A stretch of 64,000 nt of DNA from assembly GCA_018398805.1 (NCBI GenBank), contig JAGFBZ010000938.1:865501-929500 (forward strand), in the 5' to 3' direction. The notes beneath the pieces were generated by a model. That model was not told the origin of the DNA and did no database searches. It saw only the letters and a program-made list of their open reading frames with translations. A program made the position numbers and the translations under genes. The DNA is from Hirundichthys speculiger (taxonomy: Eukaryota > Chordata > Actinopteri > Beloniformes > Exocoetidae). Below are positions 1 through 10,872 of this stretch, piece by piece (positions within the stretch are counted from its first letter, which is position 1; every line of letters starts with the position of its first letter).

Positions 1-950
1 AAACGTTTTAGTAAAACCGTTTCCACAGACTCAGAGCTCATTTTTCTCAAAGCTCCAACCACGTCTGTGTTTTACAGTTTCTGCCGCCACCCTGGACAGA
101 GTCTGAGCTCGATTTACTGGTGTGATATGTGCTCTTGTGCATTTTCTTTTTCTTTTTTTAATAACATACCCCTTTTAATTCTCCACAGGTCCATATGAAG
201 TTTAGTTTTGTCATCATGAGATTTCAGATTTACAAATGTGGTGTTAGAAAAGGAAAAAAGCTTCAATAGGCAAAGATTGTCCACTGAAGGGGACGATCCT
301 GCTGAGTTATATATGTTGTTTTAAAAATCTCTCTCTTATAAGTCTCCAATAGTGAAACTTCATCAGTGAACAAGTCTCCCAACCCCTACAAGAATGAATT
401 ATAAAACAACATTGCAATACATTTCATAATTACAGATATGTATTTTTAAGGACATGCAAGGTGACGAGCTCAAACTGCATTTGTCACAATCCAGAAGTTT
501 TCATGTCCTTTAACGCATAAACTTTTGGTTTCACGCATGTCCACTGAGACGGACAGCGTGGATTCAAGGTTTCAACTTCAAAGAAACCTTTAAGTTTTAA
601 CTTTGTTCAGCGCAGTGGTCTGAATGATGTGGTGTAATTCTCTGATGTCCACTAAAGTCGACAGACCCACACTGGCGGGAACACTATACATGAAAGAGTT
701 GATTATTTAAAAGTTCAGTATCCGGGTGGAAAGTGTTGTTTTGGATGTTACAGTTGTTTGATCACACTAGAAGACTTTAGTCTCAAGAGTTCAAGTTGGT
801 GTAAAAACCTGTTGTTTATCCGCCTCAGACGCTCTTAAAGGTGAAGACACCACCTCACTCATCCTGCAGGCCAGCTGATAGAGTTTCAGGGTTTATTTCC
901 TCTGAAGTTTTGTCTGTGATACATCACTTCACTCTCATCCTCACTTTCAG
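1..950. other. Intron or upstream sequence of the membrane-protein gene; no exon identified
   Basis: No convincing coding exon was found. The stretch ends in a good pyrimidine-rich acceptor just before 951. A short motif beginning GTCCACT recurs near 278, 540 and 648, each time followed closely by a GAC-like complement, so each copy could form a small hairpin. The missing 5' exons may lie here or before the window. Confidence 0.4.
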
Positions 951-3900
951 CTGCAGCCGACAGACCTTCAAACGTGTCGACGGGGGCCGCCCCCCCCCAG
1001 CAGAGCTCCACGACTGAGGGCAGTGAACCCCTCGCCACCTCTTCATCTCAGACGGTCCACACGGTGCAGGACTGGGTCTCCACAGCAGCACGGCCACAGT
1101 CTGGACCTCCATCCGGGGCCACCAGGCAGGACCCGGGCCCCCCTCAGACCTCAGCTTCAGCTCAGCCCCCCCCAGCGCCAACGCACCTGGAGCCTCCATC
1201 TGAACTAAACGTTGGAGACGAAGGTAAGCAGAGATCCGTTTTCAGCCATTTAACACCTTTCACCTTCTTAATATTCTCTTTATTTCTGCACATGGAGACC
1301 TTAAAGGGCCCCACCGCCGCTCAAGCTCCCCTCTGGACCCGCTGCTGGCTGGTCTGCTGTCAGTGTTCATTGTTACCACCGCCGTTGTCTTCATCGCTCT
1401 CTTCCTCAAGTTCCGCCAGCGGACAAACCACCCAGAGTTCCACCGACTGCAGGATCTCCCCATGGTGAGATACGGCGTGTTTACTCCAGTCAGGTCCAAG
1501 TTTATTTCTATAGCACATTTAAAATGACCTCAGTGTGCTGTACAGGCTAAAACAAATACAAATCTCTAAATCCACAAGAGATATGAGCTAAGATATTTAA
1601 TAAAGTGATAAAAACAATAATATAATAAAACAAGAACACACAAGACTCTTAGAAACAAGCAAGAAAATCTTAAGCTGGATCCTGAACTGGACAGGAAGCC
1701 AGCTGTGGACTGATGTGCTCCCGCCGTTTCCTCCCTGTGAGAAGACGAGCTGCTGCGTTCTGAGCAGCTTGTAAACGACTCAGTAACCCAAAGTCCCAAA
1801 ATGTAGAGAGAGTTACAATAATCCAGGCGACGCACAATAAAAGCATGAATAACCCCTTCGGAGGTTAAAAACCTGTCTTCATAACTGAGTTAATCTGTTT
1901 ATCAAATTTAAAACCAGAGTCAAAAATCTATACCAAAGTTTCTCACAGACTGCTTACAATCCAGAGATAACGGGGTGATTACACACGAACATGTTTGACC
2001 AACAAACTATCATTTCTGCTTTATTTAAATTGAGGAAGTTCATCTCCAACCATGAACATACTTCCTTAAGACAGTTCAACAAAGTTTATTTAGACTCATT
2101 AGTCTCTGTATGTGAGTCCAGATAAATCTACGAGTCATCTGCAAAGCACTGAAAAAGAAAAACAAAACAAAACAAAAAAAAAAACAATGTCACGCTTCTG
2201 AGCCCAGAGGGAGCATGAGAACTGGAAAGAGAACCGGAGCCAGAACGGAGCGTTGAGGTTTACGCTGTTAAAAGGTCTCTTACAGGAACTAACGCGTGGT
2301 GATGTCATCAGATCCTTTCAGTTTTATTCAAGAGGAAGAGAAAGAAAGAGTTTATAGTATGAAGAAGAAGGAATTCAAAGAGGTTTCATTGAGGGAAATG
2401 CAAGAAGTGTTGTTGGACCATTACACATATTTTGGAACTAAAGGTTAGAACCACATCAGCATTTTTAAATTTTTATATGATTTATTTTTTTATTTTTAGA
2501 TCTCCGTCCCTCTGAAATGTCCTTTCTTTATTTAATTCAATTCAATTTTATTTGTATAGCGTCTGTTACAATGTCAGTTGTCTCCAGGCGCTTTACAGAG
2601 ATCCAGAGCACGACCCCCGAGCAAATATCATTAACTAAAATTATAATATTTAATCCAAATCAAGGATAATGGCAAGTAAAAAAAACCCCCACAGGGGAAG
2701 AAAAAAACCTTTAAGCAAAACAGCGGCAAAGAAAAACTCCACTTTAAGAGGAAGAAACCTTGAGCAGGACCTGGATGATATGGAGGACCTTCCTGATGAA
2801 GACCAGCTGGGTAAAGACAGAAAAGAGGGGAGACAGGATAGAGAGAGGATGGAGGACAGAGAGAAGATGGAGGACAGAGAGAGGATGGAGGACAGAGAGA
2901 GAATGGAGGACAGAGAGAGGATGGAGGACAGAGAGAGGATGGAGGACAGAGAGAGGATGGAGGACAGAGAGATGGAGGACAGAGAGAGGATGGAGGACAG
3001 AGAGAGGTGGAGGACAGAGAGAGGATGGAGGAAGAGAGAGGAGGAGACAGAGAGAGAGGATGGAGGACAGAGAGAGGATGTAGGACAGAGAGATGGAGGA
3101 CAGAGAGAAGATGGAGGACAGAGAGAAGATGGAGGACAGAGAGATGGAGAGAGGATGGAGGACAGAGAGAAGATGGAGGACAGAGAGAGGATGGAGGACA
3201 GAGAGAGAGGAGGAGAGAGAGGATGGAGGACAGAGAGAATGAGACAGAGACAGAGAGAGATGGAGGACAGAGAGATGATGGAGGACAAGAGAGATGGAGG
3301 ACAGAGAGGAGGGAGGACAGAGAGAAGAGGAGGACAGAGAGAGGATGGAGGACAGAGAGAGGATGGAGGACAGAGAGAGATGGAGGACAGAGAGAGGATG
3401 GAGGATGGAGGACAGAGAGGATGGAGGACAGAGAGATGGAGGACAGAGAGAGGAGAGACACAAATGACTGAATATAATGACCATATAAACATAAACACAA
3501 ACAGATGGAGGCAGCAGCACTGAGATGAGACTTTATGTAAATAAAACAAATTTCTTTCAGAAAACAGAATAGCTTGTTTTACAGCAAAATAGCTTTAAAA
3601 AGACTTAGAAGACCTCTTTCTTTTTTAAAAAACTTTATTTCAAAATTATGTTAGACTGAGGAAAAAAGGAAACTTTCTTGGACTAAAGAAATGTATTATC
3701 ATGAAAGTCAAAGCAAAGCAGGAAATACAAATGCATTCTGAGTTTTATTAAACGCTGAGCCAAACATGACTAGTGAAATATTTGTAAGTATATTAAACTG
3801 GGATGCTGACAGATCTCAGACCAGTTACTGTGAAACCCACCAACAACGCAAACACAGCAGATATTGTTTAAATCAAACCAGAAATACTTCGATGTGAAAT

Positions 3901-4389
3901 GATCAATGCACACTGCAGACACTTTAACTAAGCTGCCTTCCAGCTGTGGACACAACTGGACCAAACTACAGAAGGAAGCTGTCTCCAGTGAAGGTTTTCA
4001 GGACTATTAGGAGAAAAATGAGGCTAGCAGGACCGTGAACCCTCTGTAGTCATGGTCCTGGACGAAACGGTTCCAAGATGGCTGTTACTCCAGTGACTGT
4101 GCATTTCACAGGCCCATGACGACCAGTTTAAGGTTAACTGTGCCCTTCAGCTTGCCGTGAAGGTCTTCCAACATCTGCAATACTGCGTTCCAACTTCACT
4201 CTTCACAGAATTATATAGTTCTTCTTTTGACTCATTATTATTCTGATGTGTTATTCCAGAGCTGTAGCATAACTGTTCTATACCTTCATGAACTCCATTC
4301 ATTTGTTTTTGAGCATTTTGTCTCGTTCTGACTGCCTTCTGCAGGATGATTTGATGGAGGACACGCCTCTCTCCAGGTTCAGCTACTGA
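951..4389 (+). CDS. Unrecognised Ser/Thr/Pro-rich single-pass membrane protein (3' part of gene)
   Basis: I do not recognise this gene. Three exons join in phase: 951-1223, 1298-1464 and 4345-4389, each with AG before and GT after. The first encodes about 91 residues rich in Ser, Thr, Pro and Gln, like a mucin-type O-glycosylated stalk. The second encodes a linker, a hydrophobic membrane segment (codons about 1340-1405, core LLSVFIVTTAVVFIALF), then a basic stop-transfer KFRQR and the tail NHPEFHRLQDLPM. The third encodes the acidic C-terminus DDLMEDTPLSRFSY followed by TGA. The N-terminus and signal peptide must lie in exons 5' of 951, probably outside the window. The basic residues after the membrane segment suggest a type I protein with the Ser/Thr-rich part outside. 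The exons and phases are seen; the topology and the completeness of the C-terminus are inference. It could be a sialomucin-like surface protein, but no family is asserted. Confidence 0.6.
1497..1900. repeat. Teleost interspersed repeat fragment in intron
   Basis: The segment opens with a TTTATTTCTATAGCACATTT-type motif and continues through a stretch containing CTGTACAGGC and ATAATCCAGGCGACG. I remember this layout as a very common dispersed sequence of fish genomes. It has no intact open frame. The family name is not asserted. Confidence 0.5.
2536..2830. repeat. Teleost interspersed repeat fragment preceding the minisatellite
   Basis: It starts with AATTCAATTTTATTTGTATA followed by CAGGCGCTTTACAGAG, and later has GGAAGAAACCTTGAGCAGGA. 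These are hallmarks of an abundant fish dispersed repeat. It runs directly into the GATGGAGGACAGAGAGAG minisatellite, which may have expanded from its end. Confidence 0.5.
2840..3457. repeat. 18-bp minisatellite (GATGGAGGACAGAGAGAG)n
   Basis: About 0.6 kb of imperfect tandem units of roughly 18 bp lies in the last intron of the membrane-protein gene. Because the unit is a multiple of three, it leaves long open frames on both strands: repeated MEDRER on plus and a Leu/Ser/Pro-rich frame on minus. They have no splice or start context and are treated as artefacts. Indels give sub-repeats near 3000-3060 and 3195-3250. Confidence 0.9.
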
Positions 4390-5060
4390 GCGAAGCTGCT
4401 GTCCTGTTTCCACCACTCACTCAGAGAACACACACAACTCAAGCACCAAAGACGCAGCATTGTGGATGTGAGACAAACCTTTGCCAGGAAGTGGTTGCAG
4501 CTCATCTCATGAGTTCTCCCACTGAGTGAGAGTTCAGGGTCTGTGACAAAAATGTTTGCCAAGGATCTCTCTCTTTTTTTTTTTTTAAATGTGAATCTTG
4601 TAATTGAGAGGTTTCAGACTCACTTCAGCATTCTTCCACATTCCCTTGATAGTTCTGGAGTCCTTCAGTCTAGTGGGAACCTTGTTTTTCTCTCCTGAGG
4701 TGAATTAAAGCACCTCTGCGCCCCTGACTGATGACTCATGAATGCACAGCACTTTTAAGGTGGCACAAATGGTCACAGTGCCCCCTAGGGGAAATGCAAG
4801 ATAATGTGGGTTGAAGTTTCACGGAGTCCTCCGTAAACATGTAATGAAAACCTCAGGTTATTGAGCATGGACCTGGACAGCTAGAGACTCGCAGCGACAG
4901 TGAATATTAAGTGCTATGAGACTCAAGGAAAAGTTGAAAACATGCCCAAAACAGTTGAGGAATATCAACTTTGATCCTGTAGCTGACCAAATATTAGTGA
5001 AGTGCACTTTAGAATCAAACTGCTGCCTTAAAGTTGCAGGTCTCACAGAAAGTCAACACA

Positions 5061-5111
<51 letters not shown>

Positions 5112-6489
5112 GAAAATCATAAGAAGCTACAAAGCCATATCTTTGGAGAAACAAACACACCAGTTCCTGACAAAGGAAGCCACTCGTCTCTCAGCTGTCC
5201 AAGTTACATGTGGAAATATTTAGTGCTGGAGCCTTAAATATCTACTTATAAAAGTGTTATAAAACACATCATGTTTTCATGTTGTGACATAAGTCTTGAA
5301 TGTGAGGTTTGTTTTTCAAAGTGAATGTTAAATCCCCCTAATCTCCACTGAGGAAAAAACAAAAACAGCTACGCCGTATATACACTTGAGTAAATTGTGA
5401 AGGTAAAACGACTATTTTTAGAAGTGTTGTAGAAGAAATGCAAGATGTTTGCAAAGCTGAGAAGCAGCATCTGAGGAGTTTGAGCTTCTGTTACCTGTGT
5501 CTGTATCGGGTGCAGTATGCAAATGTGCAGGAACTACGCAAATGTGGCCGACTGTAAAGCTGGTGTTACTGTACTGTTTAGTGCTAACGATGGTGTCGGA
5601 TTATATGCAGTTGAAATGCAAGACTTTAATGATCTGAGGGATGGGTTTATTAGTAAAAATATAGAAAACCCATCACCTCGAGAGCAGGATGTTGCGTAAA
5701 AGAAAGGATTTGAGAGAGAGAGCTGCCAAGCAACACACTTTGTTATTGTGACATGTGTCAAAATGCTTTTATCAAGCATGATTAAGTTGTGGGAGTGTGC
5801 TGAAATCACCAGCTAACAGGGTTAGCGCTCACGTCCGGACAAGCAATGTGGACTTTGAACGATTCCTGTTTAAAGAAAGAAAACCTCTCCCTTTATACAA
5901 ACAGACACTCCCACGTTAATGGAAGTCAATCAATACTTATCGGGCAGTTGACAAAGTTAAAAGACTATTTATGGCTCGTGTGTAATATTAACTGTGATCA
6001 GGGTGCTTTGTGTGAAAACAGAAAACAAGAAAATAACAGATGGATATATGGATGTTTTTAATTCACAAATGTAATATGTGACTAAATACATCACTTATTT
6101 GTGTGTACAAAATATATATTTGTCAGCTAAGCAAACATTGAGATAATAATCTGACAACAACATTTGATGTTAACATTTTCACTGCAGAAATACACAATAT
6201 TAAAAGTCATGTTGCCAAATGATTCGGACTCTTAAATCAGGATTCATAAAAAAAAGTGAAACTCACGGCTCCTGTCTGTTGCGGGAGTGCCAGTGTGTAA
6301 ATGCACCACAACTAGTTTTCTAAACGGGACAATTGTTTTTGCGGAGAACCAGTCAGATCAGTTGACAACATGAACTTTCACACTGGCCAGATATTAGCAC
6401 ACGTCGCAACAAATACAGTTTACATGATGTGTAGTTGCCATTGTTATAAAGATGACTGAGCAAACCCAGTGTTGAAGTCCTCGTCCTCA
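4390..6489. other. Intergenic region between the membrane-protein gene and mgst3
   Basis: No gene was recognised in this 2.1-kb stretch apart from a probable 3' UTR just after 4389. It holds an (AAT)n microsatellite at 5061-5110 and short A/T-rich runs. Several short open frames (for example around 5517-5699 and 5846-6061) lack any recognisable protein or splice signals. The 3' end of mgst3 approaches from the right, so the two genes are tail to tail. Confidence 0.5.
5061..5110. repeat. (AAT)n microsatellite
   Basis: About 16 uninterrupted AAT units are visible. Confidence 0.95.
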
Positions 6490-7383
6490 TTAATTCATCT
6501 GTATGGGACGGAAGCGGCCCATCCTTGGTCCAGTCCAGCCCAGAAGACTGCGGCCGAAGTTGAGAGTGGTCAGCATCATCCCGAACAAAGCCAAGTTGCC
6601 AAATGCCCCCCTCATTCTTTTTTTGGGATCTTACAGAGAATGAAAAGCATTAATTACAATGTAGATACGATGACAGCAGTAAATATAGCTGAAACATGAA
6701 AGGTCCGGAAGAATCTTACCTCCTGAAGAGTATCCATAAGCATACACCTCTCTGCTGACAATCCACACAGCACCAAGTCCACTGATGAGACGCTGTGATT
6801 GACACGCAAGCAATGAAAATATGCTTATATTCTGTACTGTTAATTTTCAAAAATAAGATAATGTGTGCATCATCTTAATTTGAAAGTGACTGATGCAGCA
6901 TGACAGTGCAGAATACTCACTGGAGAATATAAACCACCAACCGCCAGGCAGAAGAGGAAGGAGGGGTAGGACTCCAGGCTGGTGAAAGGTGACAACTGCA
7001 TGTTAACTTTCACCTACTTGCACTTTATCATCAATGGAGTGATAATAGTCTGAGCACAGCTTTTAGACAGATTTTCACATACGTGTTCTGGTGTGCACGC
7101 TGGATGCAGTTAAAGGTGTGTCCAGTATCTGGGTCATCACTGTACAACTGAGGATACTAAAAGGCAGGAAGAGATCTTTCAGATCAGTTCTTCTCTCTCT
7201 TTTTTTTTCAAATGAATCAGTTCATTATAGAGTATAATTGTTACAAGTCCCAAGACTTCTTCTCACCTCCACCTTGTACTTCTTCCTAGCTTTGACTACT
7301 CTCATGGTCAGGTGTCCCATCATCATCATACTGGCGAAGCCAGTCAGCACCACGTATCCATATTCTTTAGAAAGCACAACCAT
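6490..7383 (-). CDS. mgst3: Microsomal glutathione S-transferase 3 (MAPEG family)
   Basis: This is a complete minus-strand gene. Coding exons in order are 7383-7267, 7156-7083, 6978-6921, 6792-6720 and 6629-6490; all junctions are GT-AG and phases agree, giving 154 codons (153 aa). Human MGST3 is about the same length. The protein starts [15 protein letters not shown], and residues 54-66 read [13 protein letters not shown], the characteristic MAPEG motif. It continues with LAVGGLY and [17 protein letters not shown], all near-identical to the mammalian enzyme. The family consists of four-helix membrane proteins of the endoplasmic reticulum or outer mitochondrial membrane that use glutathione to conjugate or reduce lipid electrophiles and peroxides. 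Start choice: the ATG at 7383 is the first codon of the second exon, one base after the acceptor. The upstream non-coding exon ends with a donor at 8111. No defect is seen. The copy (a or b paralogue) cannot be decided. Confidence 0.95.
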
Positions 7384-7826
7384 CCTGACAAACCTGGCAA
7401 GAGTGGCACAGTCGAATAAATGACCTTCAACAGTTCATCCGTGTTTCCCTTCACTTATTTTAAAATCACAAACATGTGTACTCTTTCATTAAACAAATGT
7501 CCTAGTTTTAACAGCTGAGCATATTTGCAGCAAGGCCTTGCCAGTGATTTATGAGAGCAGAAAATAAAATAAGACTAAAACAATTGTAATCGATGTATCA
7601 TGTGGAGACATACAAGACACATAACCTTTTATTTTCTCACTGTCTGACATTAAATCAGACAAAACTTTCCTGTTTTAGGTCTGTTAGGATTACCAAAATT
7701 ATTTCTATTTGCTTAATGTCAGAATAATGACAGATAATTTTTTTTAAATTATTTCTTCAGAGTCAGAAGTTTACACACATTTCCACACATTTCCTGTGTA
7801 TTTGGCAGCGTTGCCTTTAAACCGTA

Positions 7827-7930
<104 letters not shown>

Positions 7931-8111
7931 GTTTGTAAACTTGTCTGTTAACAAGTTAACCAGTACTTTATTAACCACAAATTGACGAAAATCAACAACA
8001 CAGAGCAAGGACACTTTGACAAAAGGTCAAAAAGAGGAGGACTGCAGGAGTAGTTTCTGAGCACATATACTTAGATAACAGCACTAAAAAAGATTAAAAA
8101 AGAACAATTAC

Positions 8112-8260
8112 CTGAAAACAAGGCTCGCTTAGCAGCTCGGACCCTCTCGGACTGACGGACTCCACCAGACTAACTCGCTCAGCTTTTCTACTCGGCTACT
8201 TCCGCATTTGTACGTCATTACGTAATACAAACACACGGCGAGGGTGCGGGGGAACCTTCG
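8112..8260 (-). promoter_or_regulatory. mgst3: mgst3 non-coding first exon and proximal promoter
   Basis: On the minus strand a donor (TTTTCAG followed by GTAATT) ends a likely 5' UTR exon at 8112, and it pairs with the acceptor before 7384. Just upstream lies a CpG-containing stretch with TACGTCATTACGTAA (about 8211-8225), which resembles a CRE/ATF site next to a PAR-bZIP-like site. The donor is seen; the promoter role and the transcription start are inference. Confidence 0.55.
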
Positions 8261-8329
8261 CTCCCAAAACCCGCATTTCTTTCATGTTCTCAACAGTTTT
8301 ACATCTGCGACGAAGTATTAGGGCCACAC

Positions 8330-8590
8330 TGAGATTTTTTTTTTTTTTTCATTCCTCACTTAGAGAATAAAGTCGAAATGTCGAGAATAAAGTTGAAACG
8401 TCGAGAATAAAATCAAGATTTTAAGAATAAGGTCGAAAAGTCGAGAATAAAGTCGAAATGCAGTTTCCAGAATTCCAGAATCGGTATAGTTTCTTTTTCT
8501 GAATAGGCGCAATTTCTGACACAATCTCTTCAAAGTACAAATACTTATTATGATAATTATAATCATTCTGGAAACTGCATTTCGATTTTA
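8330..8590. repeat. Dispersed repeat with GTCGAGAATAAA units and a 21-bp inverted repeat
   Basis: Several short units containing TCGAGAATAAAGTCGAAA run from about 8360 to 8460. A perfect 21-bp inverted repeat (TCGAAATGCAGTTTCCAGAA and one more base at 8453-8473, its complement at 8565-8585) encloses 91 bp. A diverged relative starting with the same AGGGCC motif lies at about 20355-20470, so this is a dispersed family. Confidence 0.7.
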
Positions 8591-8679
8591 TTCTCCCGAT
8601 GTTTTGGGCATGTAAAGTATAAGATAAAATAACACACTGACAGGTATGATTTTACTTCAGTGAATAGTTTTATTTTACA

Positions 8680-8694
8680 CACACACACATACAC

Positions 8695-8770
<76 letters not shown>
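8680..8770. repeat. (AC)n/(TA)n microsatellite
   Basis: A short AC tract grades into about 35 TA units, with one register break near 8735. Confidence 0.95.
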
Positions 8771-8774
<4 letters not shown>

Positions 8775-9699
8775 ATATATTTTCACATGTTGCCAAATAT
8801 CCATGTTATCAAGTATACATATATATATTTTCTCTTAAATGTTGCATCCTGGCACAGAGATTGATGAAAGTAACATAACGTATGTATAATGACAGGGTTA
8901 CTTCCTGTATGTTTCAAGCTGAACATTTCCCTGAAGGAATTCTGTGCATGTAATAGAAGTTATATATCTTTGTGGAGCCCTAAGACTTCTCTCACATAAC
9001 AGGAGTCAGCTTGTATTTATCCACTACCACTGCTTTTGGTGCTGAAAAGAGATCCATTCATTAGTGCTACTAAGAAACAGTAGTTAAATTCATCCTCATC
9101 AGCCATTGATGTTGTGTTCACCAAAAACTGAAGCTCATTTGCACAAGTGTGTGCAATGGGAAGATGTTTCTTTTCATCATGAATAAATGATAATTTAGGA
9201 GTTGGATGAAAATCAATGGCTGGGACTTTGCTGCTCCCTGTAGTAAATGACAGGATGGTGACCAGGGCTCAAAGTCTTCAGGAATGCCTCGTCATCCTTG
9301 GTTAGAGTCCCCATATGTGTCAAAGGGAAACCAGTGCTGACACTGAGACTTGAAAAATACTCAGGTTTAAGAAAGACTTAATTAATGACTAATAGGTATT
9401 TTGGTGAAAAAGCAATAGTTTTATTACTAGCAATCAGATATCAATATGAGTTCATACAGTGAATTTTATATTCAGGCTATATTCAATTTCATTATCCTAA
9501 AGAAATGTGACACTAAAAACTCAAGGTACTCGTAAAATATAGTTTTATAGTTATTTTGGGTAATTATTAACACTTTAATCTATGTCCAAGAGTCAATTTC
9601 TCTAGAAAAGATGTTTATTAGTTATTTGACACCATAAACAGACTTTGACCTCCTCGAGCTTTTATTTTGGTACGTCCGGTTTCCGGCATCTTGAATTTG

Positions 9700-9900
9700 T
9701 GTATTAGCTAAATATTTAGTTTCACCCATAACATTTAGTTTCACCCATAACATTTAGATTTAACATTTAGATTTAGATTCAACATTTAGATTTAGATTTA
9801 TCCTTTAAATTAAACATTTAGATTTAACATTTAGTTTTAGAATTAAAATTTAGATTTAGCTTTAACTTTTAGATTAAACATTTAGATTTTTCATTCATAT
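9700..9900. repeat. AT-rich degenerate tandem repeat (AACATTTAGATTT-like)
   Basis: Units of about 12-19 bp built on ACATTTAGATTT recur with many variants across roughly 200 bp. There is no coding potential. Confidence 0.75.
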
Positions 9901-10848
9901 TTAAATTTAATTATTTAATACATTTTCAAAGTTAAAGTTAAATATTGTATTAAATGTGCTAAAAAGTGACTTTCAAAAATTCACACCACTTTTTAAAGCT
10001 TGATTTGAAGCTAAATGTGACAAAATGTTGCTGTTATTTTAGGCATGACCAACTTTACAAACGGTGCCCCATAATTCAAAGCGTTTGCTTAGAGCTGATA
10101 AAGAAAAAAAGTCTTTGGCCCGTTCAGACGTGATAAACCCCAAAGCACTGCTCCTGAACCGACTGTCGATGCAGTTACAGTCCTCCCTGAAATAAATATA
10201 TGTCTTTCTGAAAGTCCCTATTATGGCCAATTGCTGTACATAGTTAAAGTAAACACAGGGGTTTGGTTTGTGGTCACACCTGCATTACAAAAACTTCCAG
10301 ATGTGGAGCTGAGCTGGACCACATGGATCTTTACAGAGGAGCACCAGATAACTGCAGGGGCTTAGCATAGTTAAAAAACAAATAATACTTACACTTTGTA
10401 CCAAGTGTTGTTGTTGTTCTACAATCTTTAATCTCTGATGAATATCTAAATATTTGATAACAAAATAAAAAACAGTGCTAAACATTTAGATAAACTTCTG
10501 GAGGAGCTTTTAACTTTTTTCTCTTTTTTTTTAGAGCGTAAAGAAGATAAAGACTGCTTTATTTTATAAAACTTTGTTATGAAAGCCTTTTATGAAGTAT
10601 TACAATAGTTACTCCAATTCAATTTTCTTTAAATCAAAGCATCTATAGTAGTTAAATTTATTTCAAAATATAATGACTAAACTACCGATCAATAAAAAGT
10701 AGCCACCTCTAGCCAATCAAAACTTGTTTTAGGTAAATATCTGGGTTTCTTGTCCGCTGAAGTGCCATTAGTGACATTATTTTATCTTCTGTGAACAAGA
10801 TGAAACATACAAGTGATCTGTTCCTTTGTAGTATCAACTGATATCAAA

Positions 10849-10872
10849 TAGATAGATAGATAGATAGATCAC
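10849..10872. repeat. (GATA)n microsatellite / LINE-tail-like sequence
   Basis: About five GATA units are followed by CACTTTATTGATTC, resembling the 3' end of fish non-LTR retrotransposons. Confidence 0.6.

Noticed and set aside
2631..3549. Several open frames of 258-299 codons on both strands
   Set aside because: They are produced by the 18-bp minisatellite, whose period is a multiple of three. There is no splice, start or family evidence.
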